DNA of 64,000 bases from Tetrahymena thermophila SB210. Lineage: Eukaryota; Ciliophora; Oligohymenophorea; Hymenostomatida; Tetrahymenidae. The DNA lies in assembly GCF_000189635.1 (NCBI RefSeq), contig NW_002476370.1, forward strand, positions 558,001-622,000, read 5' to 3'. The position numbers and the translations under genes were made by a program. The notes beneath the pieces are model-generated. The model was not told where the DNA came from. It worked only from the letters and a program-made list of their open reading frames with translations, and did no database searches. Positions 25,549 to 38,555 of this stretch are shown here, in pieces; position 1 is the first letter of the stretch; every line of letters begins with the position of its first letter.

Positions 25549-25740
25549 ATGAAATAAGAACCACTAAAGATCATAGGCTCTGTAGCCTTAGCTATTACAC
25601 CAGTTCTTTACTTTTTATATAGATAAGAAATATATGACGCAACTGGAAAGTATCTTGGAGTACAAAGCAGAAAGAGCCCTTAAGATAGAAAGCAAAATAA
25701 TAATTTGGATAAATCCTAAGCATAAAATCAAGAAAACTGA
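25549..25740 (+). CDS. Small single-span membrane protein, 63 aa
   Basis: ATG to TGA with the ciliate code. The product begins MKQEPLKIIGSVALAITPVL, a hydrophobic span of about 18 residues right after a short basic N-terminus. A polar stretch follows (YRQEIYDATGKYLGVQSRKS) with a Gln/Asn-rich tail. Local GC content rises only over this frame and falls on both sides, which supports real coding. Short N-terminally anchored proteins of this form are common among accessory subunits of ciliate mitochondrial complexes, but I recognise no family and no targeting signal beyond the basic N-terminus. It stands alone, with more than 1.8 kb of gene-free DNA on each side. Confidence 0.55.
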
Positions 25741-26519
25741 GGGAATGCATTTATATTTATCTTAAACATATTTCAAAATATATAAAAAACTCTAATAAGC
25801 TTATATTTATTTAGTTATTTGCTTTGACAAAACATAATTTATCAAACTGTTTCAAAAATTCAGATTTTTTACAATATTCGGATTTTCAAAAATGAAATAA
25901 GAGTTTAACTTTTATAATTGAAATAATGATTTTAATAAAAATCTATTCACAAGAATGATTTAAATATAGTGAAAAATCTTTTGTAGAATAAAAATTAATT
26001 TTATTTTTGTTATTGAAATAGTATGCAGTAATTCTTATTTATTTCATTCAAATCGCTTACCATTCATTTTTTATGTGTTTCCAGTATTTTCTAATTCTTT
26101 CTTATGAATGATAAAATAATATTTCTTTTTTGATAAACTAAAATTTTAAAAAACCTTATTCATAAATTTATCTTTGTTTATTTCCATAAAAAATATTTTT
26201 TTTTAAATTATTTTTATAATATTTAAATTGTTATTTTAAAGCAAATATTTTCAACTATATATAATTTATTGATGAAGAAAATATTAGGAATAAATCAATT
26301 TAAAGTCATTATTTGGAGGTAAATTAAGATAATTTATTAGACAGTTTTCCTTTAGAAAAAAATTAATCAAATTCTAATCTCAAAAGGAGGAGGAAAATTT
26401 TATTTTTTATTTAAAGCCAATTTTACTTAATTAAATTTTTTGAGAAAGAATTATTAAATTCATTTATTAAAAAATAAAAAAAGTAAATAAAACAAATACA
26501 AATATTTTCATATTTTCCT
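25741..26519. other. Intergenic, nothing recognised
   Basis: A/T-rich, with homopolymer T and A runs. No supported feature. Confidence 0.4.
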
Positions 26520-27235
26520 ATCTAAATTGGAGACAGTCTATAATCAAATTTCAGGAGCGACGACGTGTGTGGGTGGAGTAATAGCATTAGTCTTATTTTA
26601 GTATAAATGATAATTAAGTTTTTAATTCGATCCATCTTTAAATCAAGTTTTTAACATTCTAAATGATTAAATTCAAAAATCCTAAATTTGAAGAAAATAT
26701 TTCTATCAACATCAATCAGACATAAAAGGACGAATTTAATCATAGAAAAATAAAAATTATCATAAAATAATGACTAATGTTAGATGCTCTTAATGCCTTC
26801 GATTATTAATTATATTTATAAAGACTGTTCTTCTAATCTGCCAGGAAAATTTTCAACCAATTAAAATCAAAAATTTTGATTTTAATACTTTTTCCACATA
26901 TATAATTAGTATTTTTTATAAAAGCGAGAACAATACACAGATTTAACAGAAAAAATGAACAAGTAGCAAGCAGCTTGATAGTCCTCTCTTAAAAAGAATT
27001 TGAAAATTGAGATATAAAAAGAAAGAAAAATAATTAAAAAGAAAAAGAAAAAGAAAATTTGAAAATTAATAAATATGAAATTTAAATTAAAATAAGAAAA
27101 AAATAGAAGAAATAGATAGATAATTAACCACAAATAAAAAAATAATTAATTAAAAAAATAAAAAATATCTAATTAAGAAATTAAATAAAAATATAATATA
27201 AACAATATCCTAAACTAAATGTAAATTAAATCATC
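26520..27235 (+). other. Coding-like island, unresolved (possible decayed or intron-rich gene)
   Basis: A GC-richer patch at 26551-26576 gives ISGATTCVGGVIALVLFQYK before a TGA. It is followed by short open frames (MIKFKNPKFEENISININQT; later QVASSLIVLSQKEFEN) and a Lys/Gln/Glu-rich frame from about 26995 to 27245. These pieces lie in different frames and are separated by TGA codons, and I could not join them with convincing GT...AG introns. It may be a pseudogene, a gene whose introns I failed to place, or a noncoding RNA locus. A poly-Phe frame on the opposite strand is only the shadow of the purine-rich run. Confidence 0.25.
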
Positions 27236-28684
27236 TTCCTCACAGATGAATATTTTGTTAAAAATTTCTTTAGCAATAAATTCTATTGTTATTTTTTGGA
27301 GTAGCTCATATTAAAATTTTGTTTATTGTTAGCAATAATTTAACATATATTTTGTAATAATTAAAAACCTTTTGATTTTATAGTTATTTTTTTGAATTTG
27401 ATACTCAAAAAAAAATTTGAATCAGATTTTTAAAAACTGAATAAAAAAATATAAACAATTAAGTAAATTTTAATTTTTTTATCTAACTTTAGATTGATGT
27501 ATAAACCCTGAATGCATAAAATTGTTTAATGTTAGATTAAATTGCTTCCAGTAATAAATATTTTTAAATATAAAATGTATATTTTAATTTTATTGAAATA
27601 ATACATTTTCTACTAATCATCTAATTTATAATCGTTTATAAAATTACAAAATTAAAATATTTTTTTAATCTTATTTTTTGATATATTTATTAACTTATCA
27701 AATAATTAAAAAAAAAAATTATGATTATTATTATTATATTTAGATCAAATAAGTAAATTTATAATAATTTTATTTCTGATTTACAAACAATGAAAAGAAG
27801 AATTCAATTTTATTAATATTTAAAATTTTTTAAAAATTTTATCATTTAATTCATTAAAAATAAAATATTCTATTGAAAGAATAAAATTTTAAACTTCATT
27901 GAAAATAATTTTTACTTTACAAAATATACATTTTCCTAAAAAAAATTTATTTATATTTCTAAAAATAACAAAATACTTAAAAATTAAAATTAAGTACAGC
28001 CTTTCCTATTTTAGTATTTATATAAATATAAATGACTAAATGGTAGGTAGTCCATATATTTTTTTTAAATCAGAATTTATCTGACAGACTAAGTTATAGG
28101 CGAATACTTTAAAATAGCGAATTATTTTACGAATAAGAATCTAACATATGACTTCTTACTTCATTAAAAATAATAAATTAAGAAGGTTATTCTATTCTTC
28201 AAAATAAGTAAGTAATATCTAAAATATAAAAAAATTTCAAAAATATAAAATTAAAATTTCTTACAGGATATATAAAAATTGAATGATATTAAATAAACAA
28301 CATAAAAATAAATTATAACCTTTTATGTTTTAATAATTAATTTTATAATTATCCTAAAAAATTATTATCTCAAATAATCTAACATTTTTTTAAAAATCTT
28401 GGATCTGTATTTTAAATTTTTCCAAAATAAATAATCTGAATAAACATTTAACAAAATTGATGATGTTTTTAATTAATTTATATTTTAATTACTTTTGTTA
28501 ATATTCAATTAATCTACAGTTCAATGTTGTTTATTATTAGTTATCTTTTAAACTACCTATAATTTTTATATTTATAACAGAATATCTAATTTTGAGTGTA
28601 AAAAAGTTTTCTAATAAAAAAGTTAATTAAATCAAATAAAATTAATTAAAGCAAAGTCAGGGTAATTCTACTAGATAACTTAAA
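27236..28684. other. Intergenic upstream of the giant receptor pair
   Basis: About 1.4 kb of A/T-rich DNA. Only the last ~25 bases before the start codon (TAATTCTACTAG) are shared with the second copy of the pair, near 38535. Confidence 0.5.
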
Positions 28685-31600
28685 ATGAAAGTAATTAAAT
28701 TTCTCTTATTAATAATAGGAATATAGATTAAATTATATTCTTCTTGCCCTTAAGGATGTAGTTAATGTGACAATTTAAATACTTGTATCAGTTGCTAATC
28801 AAATTTTTCTTTAAATCTTAAATCGAAGAGATGTGTTTATAATTAATGTAAATAATAATTATATTTCTAAGGCAATTATTCTACTGGAGAAGGAGCTTGC
28901 TAAGCTATTTGTAATTAAGATTATTCAAGAAATAGCTAAACTAATTTATGTACAAAAGTTGAGTAGTGCTCTCTTTCTTTCAGCCTTTAGACGGGCATCA
29001 GCTAAAACAATGAGACTATAAACTAAATTATCCCTTATGATAGCTAATACTTCATTATAGTTTATTCTTCCTACATAACAAAATAGCTTTAATAGACAGG
29101 AAGATTCATGCAAACGCTTTCTTTTCAGCCAAATAAATAATACATTAAGTACTTTCAAGGTTTTTTCTTCATTTTTTAAAATGGAAATATGGTTACAAAA
29201 TGGGATTTTCAAAAGAATGTCACGAGTTACTTCCCATTTACCTTGTAAGGTGATATTAATAGTAATACTCAAATAAATTAACTTAATTAGTAATATTCTT
29301 ATGTTATTACATAAGATAAAAAAGCTTCTCAGTATTATTTTACTGTATTATATGATTAAATTTAAATGCAATTTGTTAGCTTTTCTTCAGTATTGTTATT
29401 GAATTACACAAGTAATTATCAATATTACTTTTATAATGATTTAATATTCATAATAAACTCAAGTGGATTTTAATCTTATCAAATAGTTATTAGTCAAAGT
29501 ATTAACAAATAATTGATAATAAAACCATACTTTAGTTAAAATCAATGTGTAAGCTAATCTTTTACTATTTCATCCATTATTAAATTAAAAAATGATTAGT
29601 TCTTGTTGTCATTTACAAGTTAATCATTTTACATAATTTTAGGATAGCAGATATGCTAAAAAGTTTAAACATAAGAATATTTTGCAAAGACTTACGATAT
29701 TTCCTATGGGATTTCAATTTATCATTTTTTATAACTTTAAACATAGTTGAATATTTTGGATGATAATGCTAACTTAATAACTTAAGTTAAAAATTAAAAT
29801 AAAATAATAGATTCACTAGCGATGATCACTGTTAATTCTACAATGTTAATTGCAATTCTTGATAATCAGTAAAATATAAATTTTATTGGAATAAATATCA
29901 ATGATAAGTAGCAGTAATAGTTAATTTATTAATTTAAATTAATTAACTTTTATCCAATAAAAATTATGATTCTGTAGAATTAAGTGGATAATAATAATTA
30001 AACAATCAAATTTTAAATTATGGCTTATTCCAATTAAATTCAATCTTTAACTTTTAGCATAACAGATGATATTTAATTTTTATTATAAAATTAATATTTT
30101 CTCAAAGCATTCAAAAGAAAAATTAACGACATGCAATAGAGTATCTCTTCCATGGATACCAACGATAATAATAATCTTGCTACTTTTTGTTCTGCAAATG
30201 GGTAAATTATGACTTGGGAGTATTCTACTTTACTATAGCCTAACTTAGTAGATTCTACATTTATTACAAACTTTGGATCATGTAATACAATCAAATTTTT
30301 ATATAATAGTACTGCTCTTATCTTATTCTAAAACTCTATCCTAGCTATTGATGTCATTTAATTTAAAATTTTGAACACTTGGAACTTTATAAATCCCAGT
30401 TCAAAAATGGTAAATAGATTCATTCTTGCTTATAATGGAAACTCTTTTCTATTGTTTGACTCATGCTTTTATGTGTTTGACACAAATTTCCAGTAAATTT
30501 TTAATGACTGCTCGTAGCTATTTGATGACGTAATAGTCTAGGCAAATTTAGACAAATCGCTTTATCTTGTAATATAAAAAATATATTCAATTTCAGTAGT
30601 TTTTGTAGATTTAGCCTAATAATAACTAGTTTTTAAGGGAGATTATAAAAGTTTAGCTTAGATATAATACATGAAAATAAGGAGCTTTCCAGAAAGTTAT
30701 CCTTAATAAAGCAACACTATTTTTGAAATTCTTGTTTACTTTTCAAATTTTACTTTTACAATATTTAATTAACAGCTTTCAGTAATAGCTTCATTTTAAA
30801 ATATACAACTCTCATAGGTAGTTGATATAAGCTTTGTCACAAGTGACCCAAATGATAATATTTATGTAGTTGGAGGAATTACTAGTTAAAAATCTGCAAC
30901 TTTTAAGTATCAAGCATTTGCATTACTTAAGAATGAAACAGGTATTTTTTAAGTCATAGCTGCAAGTAAAATAAACAAATTATTTCCTGTTTATAAATCT
31001 GTTAATCCAGCAAATCTTGCAATAGGGTATACCTTTAAAATATGTTTTTTTTAAGGTATATTTACTAATATATAAGACTATTACTTTAATATGGGTAATT
31101 AAGCTAATTTTATATAAGAAGCTGGAGGTTCTTAAAATGTTTTAATGAATACTTTTTAATTAATTAAGTCAGATTAATTTTATTTTTATGGTGATTAAAG
31201 TGGTTAAATCACTTTAGACATCACTAGAAGGCAATTTAATCAAAATGTTTTTGAGCTTAATGCAGAGTAGAAATAATAAAATGATTTTATATAAGGTGTG
31301 TATTAAAGTCTTTTACTCTAAAAATACTTTATAGTAAAATCAAACATTCTTGTTTATGATTTATTAACAGATCAATATATCGAATAAATAGATATTTAGT
31401 CAAGTTCTAAAATTTATTCTTTTTAAATTTTAGAATAATAATAATCAATAATTTTTATTTAAGGAAACACACTTTTCTATAAGAATTACCAAACGAATAA
31501 GTTATATTCATATAGTAATTTATCTATTGTTACAAATTACTTACTGGATAATAACAATATTTACCTTTATGGAATAAGTATAGTAAAATTAAATTTTGAC

Positions 31601-34600
31601 ATGACAGTAAAGCTTTTAATAAACAGTAATTCAGATATCATTCAATCATGCCAATTAGCGTCTTTAATTTTAGCCTGTAAATATCCTTCTGGTATTTTGA
31701 ATATTTTTGATAAGTCAAATTTTAATCATGTTACTTCAATTTAGCAGCATTTTATTGACAGTGGTTATTTTTTTCAAATTGATGAGCTTTTTTAGAGAAT
31801 AATCCTTTATTCTTAAAACATTGAAGTTTACAACTTTGCTGGATTTTTGGAGCTTTATATCAATACAATAAACTCTCCAATTTAAGACTTATAGATTTTG
31901 TAAAATGACATATCTGCGTAGTTGACTATCTGTAATTTTTTAATCAAAATAATTTATTTTTAATTTTTCATAATTTTAATAGACATTAATGTTTATGATA
32001 GAGCTTCATTTAACTATAGAGGATAAGTTGCAGGAGCAGGAGGAGGAAATATTATATCATAATAATATGTTCCACCTCTAAATTAAATTTTATTTTATTC
32101 TTCTACTCTTAGATTTGCATAATTTTTTGCTTTTAATTTAGATACTCTATAGATAGTTGTGTCATATAAAAGTGCATTAAATACTCCCTCAAGTACAGTT
32201 GCTTATTAATATGATAAAGACTAAGGTATCTACATCTTGCTTGACTCAGGGGGAAATTTTTATTTTATTAATTATTAAATATAGCAAATCTAATTAGCAA
32301 GATTAATTGAATATGATTAAAATTCAAATTACCAAATTCTAGGATTTTCTATTAATTATGAAAATAATAATGTTTTTATTTACTCTTAGACTCAAGTTTT
32401 TAATCTCTACTTGGCAGAACTCAACAATTAAGCTAGAAAGTATATTGTTAATAAAAAATAATTATTTACTAAAATAACTACAAACTCTGATGCCAACACA
32501 AATCAAAATGGATTTATAATAGCAGGAGATTAAGGCCTATTATATAAATATTAAAATTCAGCATTTGAAAATTTTTATCAATTTGATTAAGAAATTCAAG
32601 AAGTTGTTTATAACTAAAACATGAAGTTACTGATAATAGCACTCACTGATAGATTTATTGTATTTTAGAATTTTAATTCAAATTCTTTGAGTGTGTTGAA
32701 CCCCTGGTCATAAAATAGCTTATAAGAAATTACTATAAGTGGAATGTTTTAATAATTTATCTGTTAAGATATTTATATGACTAAAGATAGGTAAATTTAC
32801 CATTACGATTTCGTAAATTAAGCAATTTTAGGTAAGATATCTTTCTAAGATTCTTCGACATTAATATTATAGAAAATCTGCTCAGTTAATAAACCGTATC
32901 TCTATTTAGGATCAAATATAGGAAATGTTTTGATATATAATCAAAACACTTAGAATTAAGTTATCATTAATTTATTGGAAAATTAGATGGAAAATAGGTA
33001 AAATGATGTTTAGATAGGAAAGTTTGTAGAAACTACGACTGATTTGTGGGTTTGCTTTTCTAGCTCAGTTGGTATTTTTAAAATTAGCCTATTAGATTTT
33101 AGTTTTAAGCAAATTGTTTAGTTTAGCAGCCTCACAACATACAAATATATTTAATACTTAAATATATTGATTTTTGATATAGATAAGTAATACAATAGGG
33201 TTTTTTTAAGTTTTATTGGAGAAAAGTTAATGAGAGTATTTGATTTATCAGGAAACATTATCAGCCTAGTTTCTTTACCTGGAAGAACATACAATAATTT
33301 GTAAATAAATCCTTCTCATTTACTAGCTTACACGTGTTTTCATATAATGATTTATGATAGATAAACCCTTCAATATATCTAAAGAATTAGGAGAGATAAC
33401 GTCTATGACTTTATCACAGATATAATAGAAATAGAGAGTCAATATATTCTACTTGTAACCTATACCAAGTATGAGCTATTCAAAATTTAAACTAAGGCTA
33501 TTGAAGCATTGCTGATGGATTAAATTTAACTTCAATATCCTTCTTTTATGGGATATGAAATAAGCTATGGATAGTAATAAAATAATATATTAGGTTTATC
33601 AGTAATATTACTTTCATCTAATTAAATATAAGAACAAAGGTATAATCTTGTATATGAAAACATACAGGACTAAAATAAGATATGCAGTATCGATATTTCA
33701 GTGAGTACATTCTAAGATGTATCTTTTTCAATTAATATAATAAAAACTGTGTCTTTTCCAGATTCATCTCAAAGGTTAATGATACCTGTATAGGATCCAA
33801 GCTTAAATAACTACTGGAATGTTTAATTAGTTAATAGCGATTTGAGGAATATAGACTTTAAAAGTACTGCAAACAGTCTTGTTTAAGTTTATTCTGATAA
33901 AAATCTAACAAATTCAAAAGCTTTAAATCCAATTAAAATCTACAATGACTCTTTTTTGTGGTACACTAAAGAGGAACTTTAAATGAGAGATTTTAGCTTT
34001 ATTTTTGAGGATTAGGTTGGTGAAATAAATTTCAACAACTAATCTCTAAGCGTTAAATATAATAACATTTAAATATAATCTTAAAATTTGAGTAATACAA
34101 CACTTTTATTTACAAATATGTCAAATGTAGTAATAAATGGACTTTATCTGACAAATTTATAAAGATATTTAACTTAAAGTAATGAGAGTGATGCCTTAAT
34201 GTATTTTCTTAATGTCACTAATGTCAATATTTACAATTTAACATTAGACAATAATTAAATGAAAAATTCTTCTTTCTATGGTTTAATATCAGCTAAAAAT
34301 ATTTAGAATTTTATTTTATCAAATTTAATAATATAAAACGCTGAGATTACTCATTTATTTGAATTTATCTAAGTTTAAAACCTTACTATTAATAATTTGC
34401 AAATAAATAATTGCTTTTATTCTTAAACTAATGTAGACAAGCACATTATTAATATCGTTGGAGTTGTAAACTCAATGCTATCAGATATTTTAATGAGTTA
34501 TAATGTGAATTTGCTTTTTATAAAAACGAGTAATATTTACGAGGATAAAGGTATTAACTACAGCCTTTCTACTGATACATTAAATATTACAAATTTAAAA

Positions 34601-37600
34601 TTACAGTAAAATAATATTACTGATTCAGATTCTTAATCTCTTGTGAATATCTAATGTTCTTTTTGTTATTTAGAGAATATTACTTTCTCTAAAAACTAAG
34701 GAAATTTAAAAATACTCTAATCTTAATACTTGAATATATCTAATAGCTTATTTGAATACAATTAGTGCTTGAATGGTGGAGCTCTAGCAATTATTTCTAG
34801 TATAAACTAGGTTAAAATTTATAAAAGTTAGTTTATTCACAATTTAGCATTTGCAAGTGGTGGAGCAATATATTTAGAGAATACAAATGCATCCATACAT
34901 ATGGACGCTTAAGTCGTAATAACTTAAAATAAAGCTCTTATTGGAGGAGGAATTAGACTTTATAACAACCAATTAAATTACCCATAAGAAATTCAAAAGA
35001 ATTATAAAAACTTTATCTTTGGCAACGAAGCTGACTTGTATGGAAATAATTTTGCAACATTCCTTCAAAAAGCAATTATTGGAGTATTTTAAGAAGAACT
35101 CAATAAATAAAATGGAGATTCTGAGAATATTATAGAATATAAAATAACGGCTTTTGAAGACATGAACTTAGCGGACTAGAAATAATATTAACAAATACTT
35201 GAAATATTTAACTTTTAGAGTGGAGGCTTAATCAACCTATTTATAAAGTTAATTGATTCAGAAGGAACATATTTGAATTTTTCTTTTGATTCATTCTATT
35301 ATTAAAAATACCCTTAATCTATAATAAATGAATTATAATTCTACTAATTTAAATTACAATCTTAAACTCTTAATTAACAAGTCTTAATCAATGGTCCTAA
35401 TGTGGTAACTTCTTTTGATTATAATGATGAAAATAAATAATTTATTTTTTAGCAAATCCAAATTACAAGTATTCCTAATTAAACTACATATTTAATCATT
35501 TAGCCTAATTACACATCTACTGATATTAATGTACTCCCTATTTAAATAAAGTTTAATATGAGATTATGCTAAATAGGAGAAGTCATTAAACAAATCGAAG
35601 CAAATATATTTAGTTGCTACTCTTGTCCATTAGGATCATACTCTCTAATTGATACGGCCCAAGATCTAATTTTAATAAATCAAATATTAAATTAATAAGG
35701 AAATACTAAAGAAAGTTAAAATAAATAAATTGCTTTACATGATTGCTAAAAATGTCCTTAATAAGCCTTAAGCTGTTAAAATAGCACTATTTTTTTAAAA
35801 AGTGGATATTGGAGAATAAACAACACTTCTACTGAAATTGTAGAATGTACTTTACCATTTAATGCATGCGATTAACAAGACTAGACAAGTAGAAATGGTT
35901 GTATTAGAGGATATAAAGGCCCTATCTGTAGAGTTTGTGACTTAACAGGAGAAGTTTGGGATGGAAAAAGGTATATAGAATAGTTTTCAAATGAATAAAT
36001 ATGTGTGGAATGTGGCAACGTAAACTCATAAATAGTATTCTTATTTTTTACTTACCTATTTTTAATGATATACATAATCATTAATGTATTACTGATTTTT
36101 AACTCATTAATTTATTTTTCTACTTGCTACTACATTAGAAAAATGGGAATATTACCTATTTCAAGAAATTGCATCAGAGACCCGTCTTCCTTCTATCTAA
36201 AAATACTTATCAACTATATTTAAATTTCATCCTTTTTAACTAATTTTTCTATTAGTCCCTTCCCGAATATGGTTCTTTTTGTTTCAGAATTTTTAGGAAA
36301 TGCTAATACTTAAGTCATTATAAAGTGTCATTGTTTAATTAGTTAGGAGCTGATAAAAAAATATGGTTTAGCTCATATCAACCAAATTTTAGAAGCTTCT
36401 TTACCAGTATTGACTCTGATAATACTCTTAATAATACTCAATATCTTTAGAAAATTTAACATATTTAAAGTAAAAAGGTTCCATCAATTTACACTCGTTA
36501 ATTTTATATTTGTATTTTTTTAGCCAAATTAAATAAAGTTCTTTACAAAGCAGCTTTCTTGTACAAAAATAGGCTCTTAAAATTATGTCAGCTCAGACTT
36601 GACCATATCATGTGGAGACCTAGATTATAAAAATTTCACATATATTGTATCAATACCGCTACTTATCATTTGGATAACTTACCCTCTAGTAATATTTAAG
36701 CTTTTGTAAAAAAGATCTAAATAACTTTAAACTTGTTACACCCTTTACTACTTCGGTTATTATTATCAAGAGTATAGGGATATGTTTTATTACTGGGAAT
36801 TTATTAGAATATATTTAAGAATAATTGTAGCTGTTGTTATTACTCTTAGCACCTATTCTAACTTTATCAATTACTAAATCGTTATTATGATACTTATTGT
36901 ATACCTTAAGCTTATGCTTACTCGTAATCCTATCAGAAACAACTGGTTACAAAAACTTGAGTTATAAACGAATATGATTCTAATATTAATTTGCTTCTTA
37001 TAGTCAATAAATATGTTTTTATACTCAGACATTATTCAACATATTTAATATTTTATTCATTATTTTGTAATTTTTATTATCATATTATTTATTGTGCTAT
37101 ATAAAATAAGTAATTCCAGAACTATAATAGGGAAGTGCTTTGGGCAGTTTCTGCATTATATTTTACCTTAATCTTGGTATAATTCGTATAAAAAATAGTT
37201 TGGAGTTACTAATTGGAATGTTTACAAACTTTGGATATTGGTGAAAAAAAATCTGAATGTTTTGGTAAAATTTTAAGCCTTATAGAAAATTGTAGATGAG
37301 GATTAGAGCAAGTAATTGAATGATTAAACCTAAGGTACATACATAAATGGCTTCGAAATATAATTTTTATTGAATAATTAATTTTATTTTTTATTAAATA
37401 GATCCAAATAACATTTAGAATAGCAGTTCCTTATTTTAGAAAATATCATTAATAAATTAAGTTTAACGTTAGCTATAAACAGAGTTTTCTAAATTTAAAA
37501 GTGGAATTTAATGTAAAAAATTTAATTATATTAACTAAACAGTGTATTTAACGTTTTTCTATTAGAATATAAAAGCTTCTAATTACAAAATAGTGTTAAT

Positions 37601-37837
37601 CAAACTTACATCAAAGACGAAATTATAACTAAAAGTAAAGAAAAATAAGAATTATCAGATATATTTTTTTGTGAATAAACCTCTTAGTATGCTGGTGAAA
37701 TTAATGAATCTTAAGGGACACTTCAATTTTATGTTAATAATAATTAGCGATTAGAATAAATCTATTAGACAGAATTTAAGCTAAAGAAAAACTTAGATTA
37801 ACTTTAATTAACATTCAGAAATAACGACATAAATTGA
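28685..37837 (+). CDS. Giant receptor-like membrane protein, tandem copy A, 3005 aa
   Basis: Three exons (introns 31932-31982 and 37335-37418). A signal peptide (MKVIKFLLLIIGIQIKLYSS) precedes a short Cys-rich module (CPQGCSQCDNLNTCISC; later CTKVEQC). About 1500 residues of beta-rich, repeat-like sequence resemble a propeller (KMVNRFILAYNGNSFLLFD, QGIYILLDSGGNFYF). Next is a beta-helix-like part with Gly-Gly-Ala motifs (CLNGGALAIISS, ASGGAIYLENTNAS, ALIGGGIRLYNN). A membrane-proximal Cys module follows (CYSCPLGSYS, CQKCPQ, SGYWRINN, GCIRGYKGPICRVCD). The end has seven to nine membrane spans, starting at FFTYLFLMIYIIINVLLIFN, with the motif YYYQEYRDMFYYWEFIR, and a Gln-rich cytosolic tail of about 200 residues. 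The GYKGPxCxxC plus multi-span layout is known from large uncharacterised surface proteins of ciliates and oomycetes. Function is unknown; a sensing or adhesion role is inferred from the architecture. Confidence 0.85.
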
Positions 37838-38555
37838 AATTTAGAATTTTTTAAATAAATAAGTTGTAAATAAAAACTAAATGTCTGATTTTATTTATGT
37901 AAAATAAAAACAAAAAAAATTATTAAATATTTAGATAAAAATAAAATATTAAATAAACAAATTTTTTTTAAATTAATTTAAAAAATTCCTCAAAAATTAA
38001 GAACATAATAATAAAAAATAGATGAAAAAAAATTTAAGGGTTACTTTATTTGAAACATCTGTATTAAATATTGTATTCTATTGTATAGAAATATTAAATA
38101 TATTATATGATTTATTTATATCCTTTTGAGGAATAATTAAAAGAGAGAGCAGAAAGAATTAAATTTCTATAAACTGAGTATTATAACTTAAATATATGAA
38201 CTGCATATAAATTAATTTAAATATTTTTATTTTTATTAGTAAAATTTAATGATTTAAATTAAAATGATTTTTAAGATTTACTTTTAAATAAAATATATAT
38301 TTTTATTTATTTATTTATCTAAGGCTATTTATTTGTTTACATTTTCCTTATTAATATTTAATTAATCATTTATTACTTATGTTTAAAAAAAATGAAATAA
38401 CTTTTTATAGTTATGAGTTATTTTTCTAGCTATCTACATTTTTAATAGCAGATTATCATTTTTTAAATAGAAAAAGAATTTAAATTGCAAAAACTAATTA
38501 AAACTGAAGATAATTAATTAAAATCAAAATAAGATAATTCTACTAGGCAATCAAA
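37838..38555. other. Spacer between the tandem giant genes
   Basis: 718 bases, unlike the region upstream of copy A except for about 25 bases before the ATG. It carries the 3' end of A and the promoter of B, so each copy is probably transcribed on its own. Confidence 0.5.

Noticed and set aside
26906-27133. 75-aa poly-Phe/Ile open frame on the minus strand
   Set aside because: It is the complement of an A/G-rich low-complexity run; the composition is not that of a protein.
28946-29272. 108-aa minus-strand open frame
   Set aside because: It lies wholly inside the first exon of giant copy A, whose plus frame is conserved with copy B.
30091-30294. 67-aa minus frame, repeated at 39962-40165
   Set aside because: Both are shadows of the tandem plus-strand genes; the similarity comes from the duplicated coding sequence.
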